A stretch of 64,000 nucleotides of DNA from contig NW_026946364.1 of the NCBI RefSeq assembly GCF_035222375.1, positions 744,001-808,000 on the forward strand, in the 5' to 3' direction. Shown here in pieces: positions 22,213 to 32,800 of this stretch. The translations under genes and the position numbers were made by a program. The notes under the pieces are model-generated. The model did not search any database. It was not told the DNA's origin and was given only the letters and a program-made list of their open reading frames with translations. The DNA comes from Podospora pseudocomata. Its lineage: Eukaryota > Ascomycota > Sordariomycetes > Sordariales > Podosporaceae. Position 1 is the stretch's first letter, and each line of letters starts with the position of its first letter.

Positions 22213-23888
22213 TTAAATCCACTCCCTCCCGCTCTTTTGCATCTCAATCAACCTCCACCCTCTAGTCTCTGGGTTGTTGACATCCTCAGGTATCCTCGTG
22301 ATACCAATGGCATACGTCACGAGCGAGACCTTGTCCTCCATGCCTGCCGCGAGCTTGCCCGTCTTGGCGTTGCGGTACACATGCACCTCCTGCGTCCGGC
22401 AAGTAATAACAAAAACCGGGATCTCGCCAGGGTCGAGCATGCGCGCCTTGAGGACGTCCACACCTCGTATATCGAGGATGCGGCCGTCAGACTTGAGGCC
22501 GTTTTGGAGGTACTGCTTCGTCAGGGCCTCGTACACAGAGTACTGCGCCTCCGAGAGCCAGAGCTTGAGCGTCTCGACGTCACCCTTGACGTAGGCGTCG
22601 AGGACTTCGGGGAGGATGTACTCTCGAAGTTCCTGGAGGAAGGTCTCCATCTGGAAGGCCGGGTCCATGGTGCGGACCTTCTTGATGACCATGGCCGTCT
22701 CGTTCTCGGCGAAGAAGCCGGCGACGCGGTCGGTAATGCTGCGGGCGGTGGAGATGAGGGGGTTCTCGGACTCTTGGTAGACTGATTTCAGGCCGAAGAC
22801 GCTCTGCATCATCTTGTTGGAGTCGCGGAAGTCGCGCCAGGCTTCCTTCCAGGCGGCGTCCTTGTGGAGAGTGACGTTGGTTCCGGCGCTGAGGGAGTAT
22901 TGTTAGCTGGGCATGCTTGCTACTTTGCAAGCAACAAAACTTACTTGGGGTCCTCCTCATGGATCTCAGTCTGTGGCCTGAGCTTCTCTAGAGCCTCTTT
23001 CCGCTTCCTGCGCTCCTCCTTCTCGATCCACCCACCATATCTCGAACTGCTTCCGTCGTCGATCACATCCTTGACATTCTTGTACGCCTCGGTCTCACGA
23101 ATTGGCTTGGTGGCCTTGTCGAGCACCTCACCCGTAATGTTGGCACCCTTTCTCACACCCTTCATGGCACGGGTCTCCCAGGTCCACTGAGCACCCTTGC
23201 CGATGGCACCAGCAGTGGTCTTGACAACGGTCGCGGCAGTGTTGGTGACGGCACCGGTCGTGGCCTCGTAAGCCTCACGGGCCTTGCGGACCTTTTCGCT
23301 CTCGATAAACTCGGTGGCGCCAGCGGACAGGGCCTTGGTTGACTCATTCCACTCCTTCGACTGCTTGAATTCGCTCTGCATCGTGTCCAGGAACACCTGC
23401 CATGGAGTCTTATCGCCATGTGGTGGGGGAGGTGGCGCATCGCCCTTCTTTCCCTTCTCCTCCTTCTTGCCCTCTGACTCCTCGCCCTCACCCTCTTCTT
23501 TCTTCTCCTTGGCCTCTTCCTTGGTCTCCTCCTTGCCCTCCTCCTTGGACTCTGGCTCCTTCTCCTTCTCTTCTACTGGTACTTTACGTTCCTTGGCGTT
23601 CTCGGACTGAAGTGATCTGGAAGAGGCGTGGAACGAGCGGCTGTGTGATGGTGGTGATGTGTCTAATCTGAGCGAACTTGGGAGGAAGGTCGATCGGAGG
23701 AGGGGTTGTTGCTGGAGCGAAGGAGGGGTAGATGGCCGCCGAAGCCCGTTCTGGATGTGGGAGGTCTGGCTGGAGAGAAGGCGAATCTGTGCTGGCACAA
23801 CAGTATTATTGCTGGTGATGTTGCGGAGGCCCGATACTCGCAATGGAGCGGCGGGCGACAGCCTCTGGATCTGCCGGGAGGCGTTCAT
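22213..23888 (-). CDS. TIM44: Mitochondrial import motor subunit Tim44
   Basis: Peripheral inner-membrane protein that anchors mtHsp70 to the TIM23 channel for matrix import. Exons 23888-22945 and 22888-22213 (intron 22944-22889, 56 nt), 539 residues. The N-terminus (MNASRQIQRLSPAAPLRVS, Arg/Ser-rich, few acids) is a matrix presequence. A Lys/Glu-rich low-complexity stretch follows, then the helical membrane-binding part (TPWQVFLDTMQSEFKQSKEW ...). The C-terminal Tim44 domain contains WKEAWRDFRDSNK, DRVAGFFAENETAMVIKKVR, MDPAFQMETFLQELREYILP and ends RGWRLIEMQKSGREWI. A second in-frame ATG at 23978 would add 30 residues. Head-to-head with uS11m. Confidence 0.95.
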
Positions 23889-24370
23889 GATTACTGCGGC
23901 TGTTGCTGCTGCTGTGAAAGAGGACGGCCCTAGACAGGCGCGAAGAGAAGTGGAATTATTGAAGCCGACAGCCGACATCAGCGAGAGTGTAACATGAAAG
24001 AAAGCGCGCAAGTGTAGTGGGATTTCGGCCCATGCAAAGTGGATGGGATGCGGCAACAAGAAGATGCTTCAATATCTGGGGTCCCGAAATCTCGAATTCT
24101 TTGGCCGCCCGCCAAAATCTTTGCCAAGACCCCGGCAAATTCCCGGCTCGGCGCTCCAGTCGGCCGCCACCGAGGGGTCCCAAAAATTAATTCGAGCTCC
24201 CAAGGCGGTCATTGCGCTCAGCAGTGATCACCTAGTGAGCGACCTCCAATTGCGCCCCGTGTCTCCGAAGACCGCCCACGACCAATCCGCTAGTGCCCCG
24301 AGTCGAGTCGAAACCGAACAAGCCGTTCCGATCCTCTTTGAAACCCAGCAGACGGCAACTGGTAACAAAG
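23889..24370. promoter_or_regulatory. Divergent promoter between TIM44 and uS11m
   Basis: 482 bp separate the start codons of two nuclear genes for mitochondrial proteins pointing in opposite directions. The interval must carry both promoters. CG-rich patches occur (24115-24180, 24240-24310). Open frames across it are shadows or leader. Confidence 0.6.
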
Positions 24371-25027
24371 ATGAGTCGGTTCTCGACGCCCCGCCTCATG
24401 GCACAGGGCATGCTTCGGACCTTGACCAAACCTCGACACCCAGCTCCCAGCGCGCCGCAATGTGCTCGCCTCTTCTCCCAGTCGCCCATTGTACGGGCTG
24501 ATAACCCTTCTTCCCCAGCATCACAGTCGGACGCCATGATGACCCTTACGAGGAACTTCATGGAGAACGTTGCCGATCCCTCCAAAGCCAACAGCAGCAG
24601 CGGAGACTTGACACAGGATTTCAATCTGGATCCTTTGGAGGAGGATACCGAGCTGGAGCCATATCACTTCCACATTTACTCGCACAAGCACAACACACAC
24701 GTCACTCTCACAAAGCCCAACCGGGACGCCCTCATCTCGCTATCTTGCGGCAACCTCGGTTTCAAGCATGCCGGACGCAAGCACAACGATTCGGCGTACC
24801 AGCTGGGAGCATATGTGATCGACAAGATGAACCAGAAGGGTTTGACGAAGAAGATTCACAAGTTGGAGGTTATCCTGCGCGGTTTCGGGTCCGGGAGAGA
24901 GGCGGTCGTCAAGGTCCTGATGGGCAACGAAGGCAAGGGGTTGAGGGATAAGATTGTCAAGGTGTCGGATTCGACAAGAATCAAGTTCGGTGGTACCAGA
25001 AGCAAAAAACCAAGGAGATTGGGTTAA
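24371..25027 (+). CDS. MRPS18: Mitochondrial small-subunit ribosomal protein uS11m
   Basis: Component of the mitoribosomal small-subunit platform. Single exon of 218 residues from the ATG at 24371. The N-terminus (MSRFSTPRLMAQGMLRTLTK) is a mitochondrial presequence; then a Ser/Asp-rich linker; then the uS11 fold starting YHFHIYSHKHNTHVTLTKPN, with SLSCGNLGFKHAGRKHNDSAYQ, the signature region LEVILRGFGSGREAVVKVLM and a basic C-terminus KFGGTRSKKPRRLG that should contact rRNA. The frame is open upstream to 24293, but the presequence fits the chosen start. Confidence 0.93.
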   Translation: MSRFSTPRLMAQGMLRTLTKPRHPAPSAPQCARLFSQSPIVRADNPSSPASQSDAMMTLTRNFMENVADPSKANSSSGDLTQDFNLDPLEEDTELEPYHFHIYSHKHNTHVTLTKPNRDALISLSCGNLGFKHAGRKHNDSAYQLGAYVIDKMNQKGLTKKIHKLEVILRGFGSGREAVVKVLMGNEGKGLRDKIVKVSDSTRIKFGGTRSKKPRRLG

Positions 25028-25428
25028 AGGGTTAATAGAAATTTTGGGGGTTGGGGATGTCGAAACCTGGGGCAGATCCATATCCTGTGTATATGTTGTA
25101 TATTATCATGTTCTTTCCGGGGACTCCTGGGAGGCTTTTCTCCTTTGTTCAAAAGTGTTTACCCAATCTTTGACCATGGGAACAGGCCCTAAGGGATATA
25201 TCCCTCTAGTAGTCTTGTGTTCATCCTATGTTGAAGCAACGAATGTCGTTCTGAGGTCTTGGGTCCGGCGGAATGGATACCGAAGCGCCGGCTTGCAACG
25301 GCGTGGACCCACTTAAAATTTCAAGTTCTCCCGGCCTGTCAATTCAACTTTCAGCCTTCCGTCCCGCAAGTGGCCTTGCAACCCACCAGATCCATCCCCG
25401 ACATCACCGCGCAATGTAGCCGTCCACC
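25028..25428. other. Intergenic between uS11m and BCS1
   Basis: Tandem same-strand spacing of 401 bp. It should hold the 3' UTR of the first and the promoter of the second gene. Nothing else recognised. Confidence 0.55.
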
Positions 25429-26958
25429 ATGCCGGCGCCCAATTCCCAAATGCCGCCCGCGGCGGGCCTGCCGTTCCCGCCATCACCGCAGTCAGCACAA
25501 TCACCACCACCATATAGCCCCTCAGCCCCGCCATCAACGAGCCCCTCCACCGCGGCGGCCCCCTCCTTCCTCCCCCTCGACCAGCTCTTCACCAACCCCG
25601 TCTTCGCCGGCGGTCTCGGCCTCGCCTCCCTAGGCGCAGCCGCCGCCTTTGGCCGCCGCGCCCTGATCCAAGGCACCGCCCTCCTGCGCCGCCAGCTCCT
25701 CGTCAACATCGAGATCTCCAAGCGCGACCCCTCCTACTCCTGGGTCCTGGCCTGGCTGGCCCAACCAAGAGACAACTCGGGCTTCATCGCCCAGCGCCTC
25801 ACCCGGCTCCGGTCACTGTCTGTAACAACAACAACCAAATCCCTCTCCAAAGTCGCCGGCGAAGAAGGCAACGGCCGCACCCACGCCGATTTCCGCGTCC
25901 AGCCAGGGTTCGGGCACCACATCGTCCGCCACAAGCCAGGGGTGTACATCGCCGTCAACCGCGAGAAAGCCTCCACCGCCACCACCGCGACGGGCGAGCC
26001 CCACGAGACGTTGACGCTTACCCTCCTCTGGATGCACCGCCATGTCCTGGCCGAGGTCTTCACCCAGGCTCACGAGCTGGCGCAGTCTTTCCAGCAGGGC
26101 AAGACAGTTGTCTACACGGCCCGCAACATGCAGTGGACCGTGCTTGGGAAGCCAAGACTCAAACGCCCTCTCGGGAGCGTCATTCTCGACGAGGGGGTGA
26201 AGGAAAGCTTGGTGGCGGATGTGAAGGAGTTTATGGCTGCTCAGGAGTGGTACACGGAGCGGGGTGTCCCCTATCGGCGCGGATATCTGCTTTATGGCCC
26301 GCCGGGGACGGGAAAGACGAGTTTTATCCAGGCGCTGGCGGGAGAGCTGGATTACTCGGTTGCCATGATTAATTTGTCCGAGATGGGCATGACGGATGAT
26401 TTGCTGGCGCAGCTGTTGACGCAGTTGCCCGAGAAGAGTATCTTGTTGTTGGAGGATGTGGATGCTGCGTTGGTGAATAGGCGGCAGAGGGATCCGGATG
26501 GGTATTCTGGGAGGAGTGTTACTGCTTCTGGGTTGTTGAACGCTCTGGACGGCTTGGCGGCGGGCGAGGATAGGATAGCGTTTTTAACGACGAACCACAT
26601 TGACAAGCTTGATCCGGCGCTGATCAGACCGGGGAGAGTGGACATGATGGTGAGGATTGGGGAGGCGTCGCGGTATCAGGCCGGTCAAATGTGGGACAGG
26701 TACTATGGGGATGTTGACGCTGACCACAAGGGCAGGGAAAGGTTCTTGGAGAGATTGGATGGGTTGGGGCTGTTTGGTGGCGACCAGAAAGATCCTGCTG
26801 TTCCTAAAAGACACACGTCTACGGCGGCCATTCAGGGATTGTTCCAGTTCCACAAGGGGGACATGGAAGGGGCGATCAAGATGGCTGAGCACTTGATCCC
26901 GAGGACATATGAGCCTGAGCCTCCTACTGTGGAGGGGTCGATTAAATCTCCTGCCTGA
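25429..26958 (+). CDS. BCS1: BCS1, mitochondrial AAA chaperone for the Rieske protein
   Basis: Inner-membrane AAA ATPase that moves the folded Rieske Fe-S protein into complex III. Intronless, 509 residues. A Pro/Ser-rich N-terminus is followed by a hydrophobic segment (~60-85, FAGGLGLASLGAAAAF), the BCS1-specific import/sorting region (SYSWVLAWLAQPR ... YIAVNREK) and the AAA domain: Walker A GPPGTGKT (290-297), Walker B SILLLEDVD (~335-343), sensor FLTTNHIDKLDPALIRPGRVD. Length is slightly above the yeast protein because of the N-terminal extension. The next complex III gene, QCR9, lies 1.6 kb downstream. Confidence 0.95.
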   Translation: MPAPNSQMPPAAGLPFPPSPQSAQSPPPYSPSAPPSTSPSTAAAPSFLPLDQLFTNPVFAGGLGLASLGAAAAFGRRALIQGTALLRRQLLVNIEISKRDPSYSWVLAWLAQPRDNSGFIAQRLTRLRSLSVTTTTKSLSKVAGEEGNGRTHADFRVQPGFGHHIVRHKPGVYIAVNREKASTATTATGEPHETLTLTLLWMHRHVLAEVFTQAHELAQSFQQGKTVVYTARNMQWTVLGKPRLKRPLGSVILDEGVKESLVADVKEFMAAQEWYTERGVPYRRGYLLYGPPGTGKTSFIQALAGELDYSVAMINLSEMGMTDDLLAQLLTQLPEKSILLLEDVDAALVNRRQRDPDGYSGRSVTASGLLNALDGLAAGEDRIAFLTTNHIDKLDPALIRPGRVDMMVRIGEASRYQAGQMWDRYYGDVDADHKGRERFLERLDGLGLFGGDQKDPAVPKRHTSTAAIQGLFQFHKGDMEGAIKMAEHLIPRTYEPEPPTVEGSIKSPA

Positions 26959-27424
26959 GAAGCAGGCAAGGTTTTTGTATATCAATGTACATTATGTAAA
27001 ACTGTATAGACCGTTGATACCCCAGCTTTTATCCAACATTGCTTGATGCTAGCCCCTCCATATCTTTACTTCGGCTTGGCCTGCTCCTTTAATTATGGGA
27101 ACTTCATCGTAAGGTTGAGTAGCCCCTAAAAGCTCATGCCACTCCTCTATATGTCCTCCCAACTGACTTGTTGTCAAGTCGCTCGAGGCGTAGATATGTG
27201 CCAGAATAATAAATATGGCACAGGACCACATACAACTGTGATCGTTTGCATCTCAGGTCTTCCAACTGGCCGAACTGGGCTCCACGTCCTGGTTCCAAGT
27301 GATTCGTTGCCAACTGGCCGAGTTTGCTGATGTGAAATGTCGGCCGGGCCTGCAAAAGCTAGTCGTAATCTAACACTGAGCCGGATATGAGTTTCTGATA
27401 ACCGTATTCCCAGTGGTAGGGGTC
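26959..27424. other. Convergent 3' flanks of BCS1 and PYM
   Basis: 466 bp between two stop codons. It includes a repeated phrase AACTGGCCGA near 27264 and 27311. No gene seen. Confidence 0.5.
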
Positions 27425-28048
27425 TCAGTCGTCGGCGGTCTTGTCCTTGGTGGGATCGGCCTCCTTGTTCTTGGGCTCTCCTTCAGAGTCAAAACCCAAA
27501 GCATCAAGCTCGCGAATAAGCTCGTTAATTTTGAGGACCTTCGCCAATTGCTCAGGCAAGAGAGCAGCACCTTCCTCCTGCTTCTCTTGAAGACTCTTCA
27601 CCTGCCTGAGCTTCTTCTTGAGGTTGCGAACCTTCTTCGCCTTCTCCACCTCGGAGTCGAGCTCTTCCACTACAGGCTCGGGGGCCTTCTCGAGGGCCTT
27701 CTCGGGGGCCTTCTCGGGGGCCTTCGCCGAAGCACCGGCAGCCTCCGCAGCTTGAGCCTTGTTGCGGGCCGCCTCACGTCGCTTAGCGTTCTTATTCGCA
27801 GAGGCGGACGCAGCAGGCTTTGGTTCGTCCTTCAGGCCTTCCGAGCCGGGAGGGGGGCCCTTGCCGCGCGTGCGAAAGCTCTCGGCGGCGGGGTTCTTGT
27901 AGACTTCGATATCCTCGGGAGGGCGGTAGCCGGGGCGGATCTTGATTGCTTTTCTTGTGCTACCATCGGCACGGACAGACTCGGGGATGTGGCGCTCGCC
28001 GCTGGCCTCGTCGGTCACGATACCGGATTTGGTGGGTTGGGATGGCAT
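27425..28048 (-). CDS. pym: PYM, partner of Y14-Mago (exon-junction complex disassembly factor)
   Basis: Binds Mago-Y14 and ribosomes to strip exon-junction complexes from mRNA in the cytoplasm. Intronless, 207 residues from the ATG at 28048. The N-terminal Mago-binding motif is clear: SGIVTDEASGERHIPESVRA followed by KAIKIRPGYRPPEDIEVYKN. The middle is Ala/Lys-rich with a short imperfect repeat (APEKAPEKALEKAPEP). The C-terminus has a helical region (KKVRNLKKKLRQVKSLQEKQ ... LPEQLAKVLKINELIRELDA) as in fungal PYM proteins. Head-to-head with QCR9. The long plus-strand frame across it is antisense. Confidence 0.92.
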   Translation of the reverse strand: MPSQPTKSGIVTDEASGERHIPESVRADGSTRKAIKIRPGYRPPEDIEVYKNPAAESFRTRGKGPPPGSEGLKDEPKPAASASANKNAKRREAARNKAQAAEAAGASAKAPEKAPEKALEKAPEPVVEELDSEVEKAKKVRNLKKKLRQVKSLQEKQEEGAALLPEQLAKVLKINELIRELDALGFDSEGEPKNKEADPTKDKTADD

Positions 28049-28549
28049 GGTTGTGGAGGTGGGGTTTGATCTGGTGAAGCTGATGGGCGACAATGTGATG
28101 GAAGAAACAGAAACGGCCGGATCCAGTTCACTCAAAATAAGTCTCGGGGGGAAAAAGGTTGACGAGGCCCGTCACCTGCTGCACACCGGCGTGGCAGTAC
28201 CGTTGCATGAGTTGCGAGAAACGGTCGAGTTGTCAGATGTGGATGAAAGACGCCATGTTGCTCTCTGCCGCTCTCTGCTCCAGCAATAAATGTTTGGCGG
28301 GGTTCAGTCCCCGCCAAGCTTTCTGCCCTGTCAAGCCTGGGAAGACAGCTTTGGCCAATCAGAAGGCAGCCGGATAGTTCCGTGCGGTGTTTCCGGCTTC
28401 CATTCAGTGGTCAGTCAGTTTTGCTTGCTCAATCGCATCGAAACACCCGGCCTTGACCAGCTTCGCGATCTCGCATCCACCTTCCCGACGTCAACCCCGG
28501 AACCCGAGTCTTTCAATTGACCCAGGTAGTCACCTCGAGAACCGACAAA
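28049..28549. promoter_or_regulatory. Divergent promoter between PYM and QCR9
   Basis: 501 bp between two start codons of opposite orientation. A CCAAT box (GGCCAATCAG) is visible at about 28353-28362, a common element in promoters of respiratory genes bound by the HAP/CBC complex; the link is inference. Confidence 0.55.
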
Positions 28550-29004
28550 ATGGTGAGAGCTGCCCCCGTACCAAGAGAAATGAACAACTCAGTGCTGACC
28601 ATGTGCGCGATGCTCCCAGTCTGCCATTTACAAGCAAGTCCTGCCCTACCCGTCCGGGAGAGAGAGACACGCCGGAGCAGACGACTACCGATACTAACCC
28701 AGCTATAGCGCCATCTTCCGCAACAACGCCACCATGCTTGGTGCCGTCTTTGCCGGTGCCTTTGCATTCAACATGTATGCCGCAAATTAGACAAGAACGC
28801 CTACCCGCGCAAAGAACAACCATGCTGAACATGTCAACAGGGGCTACGACACTGTCATGAACAAGGTCTGGGACCACCACAACCGGGGGGTACGTCGACA
28901 TGCCACACTATTCAGAATGAGGGAAGGGAAATGCTGACTGAGAGGAACAGCGCCAATGGAAGGACATCCGCCACAAGTACGCCGAGTCTGAGGACGACGA
29001 GTAA
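28550..29004 (+). CDS. QCR9: Cytochrome bc1 complex subunit 9 (QCR9)
   Basis: Small single-helix subunit of respiratory complex III. Five exons: 28550-28552 (the ATG only), 28620-28633 (14 nt), 28709-28774, 28841-28889, 28951-29004; 61 residues. The spliced product begins MSAIYNAIFRNNATMLGAVF, has the helix GAVFAGAFAFN, then MNKVWDHHNRGRQWKDIRHK and an acidic end SEDDE, as in yeast and Neurospora Qcr9. Branch sites CTGAC or CTAAC are present in introns 1, 2 and 4. Intron 2 starts with GCAAGT instead of GT (tac-aa|GCAAGT), a GC-AG intron; no GT donor gives the conserved YNAIFRNN sequence. The gene is invisible to open-frame scans. Confidence 0.9.
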
Positions 29005-29844
29005 AGGATGGCAGACGAAGGAAACCACATACACCACCGCATGGACTCAAACGAGGAGCGGTTAGTCGAGGCAGGAAAATGAGGAGGGGCCCCGACCTTG
29101 TATATTTCTAGACCGGAGACGGCTGTAGAGGAACCTGGAATAGAACATTGCTTGGCGATTGCAATGGTGCATCATCTCTGAAAGCTGGCTCTGGCAGGTC
29201 ACGGTGATTAGGGGAGGTAGTGGGATGAACTCGGGTGCTTCAGGGATTAGGTATGACTTAATAGTTGTGCCATGTATGAGATAATGCTCCGTCCAAACAT
29301 ATCTTTAAGTACCTAATCATGCTTCGGTGGAACGGATCTCACTGTGATACCCAGTGGGTGATACAATAATCCACTTTTGGTAATGCTCAAGCTTTTAAAG
29401 TTTTGAAACCTTGGAGCATCACTAGAACACTCTTTTAAGAATCCAAGAGGACAGCCCAACTAAGCCGCTTACACCAACAACCAAATTCCTTTGTGATAGT
29501 AGTGCATGCAAACACTGCACCCAAGCGCCGAGACAGCTGAACCGCCTGGACCTTGGAAATTGGCGACGCCCCAGCACGCCACCCCTGACCGACTTTGATC
29601 TACCACGTTTGGAACCCCACGATTTCCCCTCCATTCACTTATTGGGAGCAGCCCTCTATCAACCACCACCGATAAGACAACAAACCACCGTTAGTTGTTG
29701 GCCCCATTTCGAGATTCAGCAACGGCGCAAAACACACCAGTACACGTCTATATAATCAATCCACCTCTTTTACTCGATGCCCACCACCGTATCCGACCTG
29801 AAATAAGAGTTGACGTCACAAACGCAAAAGGCGGCTCACCGATC
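29005..29844. other. Intergenic between QCR9 and UBR1
   Basis: 840 bp in tandem orientation holding the QCR9 3' UTR and UBR1 promoter. The UBR1 frame stays open about 150 nt upstream of its ATG, without recognisable content. No gene seen. Confidence 0.5.
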
Positions 29845-32800
29845 ATGGCCGACATGATGTCGACGCAAGAGCAGCAGCTCTGCCAGGTGCTGCGAAACTT
29901 GCCCTACCGCCACCGGTGTCGATACTCTGAGGATGCCGCCCGAGATCTGCTCAAGGACCTTTTCTGGTCCATGGCTGGCGGTCGGGACGACTACATGGAG
30001 CTTTTCTTCCCCACCGGTGGCCCAACCCGACCTGACGGGACCCTCAAGATGCGAGACGCCCAGGGCGCCATCGAAGGCGCAGAATACACCGAGGCTGCGC
30101 GCGGCAAGGCTTGCGGACACATTTTCAAACAGGGCGAGGCCTCGTACGCATGCCGGACATGCAGCGCTGACGATACCTGCTGCCTCTGCAGCAAATGCTT
30201 CGATGCGACGGACCATACGGGGCACATGGTTAGGATCAACATCTCGCCTGGAAACAGTGGGTGTTGTGACTGTGGAGATGCAGAGGCGTGGAAGAGGCCC
30301 GTGTTTTGCACGATACACTCGGTGTGGGAGGGGGAGGATAAGGGGAAGGGGAAAGCAAACACTGGAGCGCCGGAGGACCTCCTCGCCAGCATCCGAATGA
30401 CGATCGGCCGCGTCTTTGACTACATGTGCGATGTCATCTCGTGCTCCCCTGAGCAGCTCCGGCAAGCGAAGACGGTGGAGTCGATCGAGAGAGACGAGGT
30501 AAACTCTAGATTATCCTCAACATACTGCGGCGGGGACACAACGAGGCCAGAAGAATGGTGTGTACTTCTTTGGAACGACGAAAAGCATACGGTTACAGAC
30601 GTTCAAGACCAGGTGGCGAGAGCATGCGGGACGACGCTGGCAACCGGCCTCGCAAAGGCCTACGAGACGGACGGCATCGGTAGAAGTCTGTTGATGTACG
30701 ACCAAAGTATCGAAAAACTCATAGAAGTTGCCGAGGTTTTGGAAAGGATCAGGGTTACTGTCACAATTCGCTCAGCTCGAGACACGTTCCGAGAACAGAT
30801 GGTCAGCACGATGGTGGATTGGCTAAGAGACATCTCGGGATGCAGCGTCGGCAACGACCACAACATTCTTAGGCAAGTTGTTTGTGAGGAGATGCTCAAA
30901 CCATGGCGCCGAGGAAGTCGAGCTACACACGCCAATGTTGGACAGGACGGCATGGATGACGAGGAGATGACTGAACGCCAATACTTTGAGGAGGACGAGT
31001 TCTATGCCCAGCAAATAAGAATCATGGTGCAAGCTCGAGCTGCCGCTCGTGTGGGAGAGCCCATAGACGATTCCGATGATGATGACGACGGAATTGATCT
31101 CGACGAGGAGGAATTTGAGCACGCCCTTGGGAGTGATATGGAAGAGAACGGGGATGACGACGGCGATGTCATGATGATCGATACCAGGACAGAGGGCGGC
31201 GATATTCCCATGCAAGACTGGCGTCAAGACAACGCTTTGGAAGATGATGAAGCTACAGTTGCTGGCTATCCGCCACCACCGCCACCGCCTCCTCCAGTTC
31301 CAGCTCCCAGACGAACTGCTCGGGAAAGGGAGCTCACTCCTTCGGATTCTGATACCGCAGAGCCGCTTATTGCTCCCACGGTGTCTTTCAAGCCTCGTCT
31401 CGACATACCCAAGACACCGGGCAACAACAAGACCGGAGAGTCAGCCCCAGCACCCGGTTCATACTGGCTTGCCACTCCCACAGGCTATGTGGAAGAAGAA
31501 GGAATCCCGGTTGCCGAGGACCTGTTTGAGAGGGTGCGGCTGGACTGGATGATTCTGTTCGACCTCAGGATGTGGAAGAAGGTTCGGAATGACCTGCGAT
31601 CCTTGTACATCTCGACTGTGGTCACAATTCCCGAGTTTAAGCGCATCCTGGGTCTCCGGTTCGCCGGACTCTACACCACGCTTGCGCAGTTGTATCTCAT
31701 CGGCGACCGCGAGCCGGACCATTCCATCATCAACATATCCTTACAAATGCTGACCACCCCGTCCATCACGGCCGAGGTCGTGGAGCGTGGCAACTTCTTG
31801 ACAAACTTGATGGCCATCTTATACACCTTCCTGACGACTCGGCAAGTCGGGCACCCCTGGGATGTGGACTCCAGCGCTGTCTTGGCCTTCGACACTGGTT
31901 CCGTCACCAACCGCAGAATGTATCATTTCTTCCTTGATCTCAAGTATCTCTTTGGCTCCCCCAACGTCCAAGAGCGCCTTCGGACAGAGGAGCGGTACAT
32001 GATGCAGTTCTTGGACCTCGTCAAACTGCACCAAGGCATCTGTCCTAACGTCAGGGCGGTGGGTGAGCACGTCGAGTACGAGACGGACAGCTGGATCAGC
32101 GCTTCGCTGGTCACTCGTGAAATCAACAGGCTATGCCGGCAGTTTGCCGAGTCTTTCCGGAATGTCAGTGAGCAGGAGTTTGTCCACGTGGAGAAAGCTA
32201 TTCGCCTCGCGGCCAAGTCGGTCATTGTCAACTCCATTGGAGCTGAACGCAGCCGGTTCAGCGGATCGGAGATCAAGGATGAAATTCGGTTCAAGACACT
32301 CAGCGACTTTGAGTTTGACCCGGCACACAACGAGATCGAGGTGGTCAAGTTTGTTGTTGAGGAGCAGCCGATAAGTTTCCACCATGCGCTTCACTACACT
32401 CTGTCTTGGTTGATCGAATGTGGCAAGGCTATGCCGGTGGAACAGCTCAGGGCACTCTTGACTTTCACCACGCAGGAGCTTACTATGAAGCCTCGCTCCA
32501 TGGGCAAGAAGGTGTGGCCAAAGCGAGAGTTTACTCCCGAGGACTACCTCATGGCTGCCTTTGACTACCCGTTACGGGTGTGCGCGTGGCTTGCTCAGAT
32601 GAAGGCGGGCATGTGGGTCAGGAACGGGTTGAGCTTGCGTCACCAAGCTGGAACATACCGCGGTGTTGGTCAGAGAGATGTGTCCCACCACCGCGATATC
32701 TTCTTGTTGCAGACGGCCTTGGTGGTTTGTGATCCCAGCCGCGTGCTGGCGTCTATCATCGATCGGTTCGGCATGGAGAAGTGGGTCAAGGGCATCTTTG

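Noticed and set aside
22012-22785. 257-codon plus-strand frame
   Set aside because: Overlaps the Tim44 C-terminal domain on the opposite strand, which is unmistakable.
27413-28069. 218-codon plus-strand open frame over PYM
   Set aside because: Reads Leu/Gly/Arg-rich repeats because it is the complement of the PYM Lys/Ala/Glu codons; PYM itself is clearly coding.
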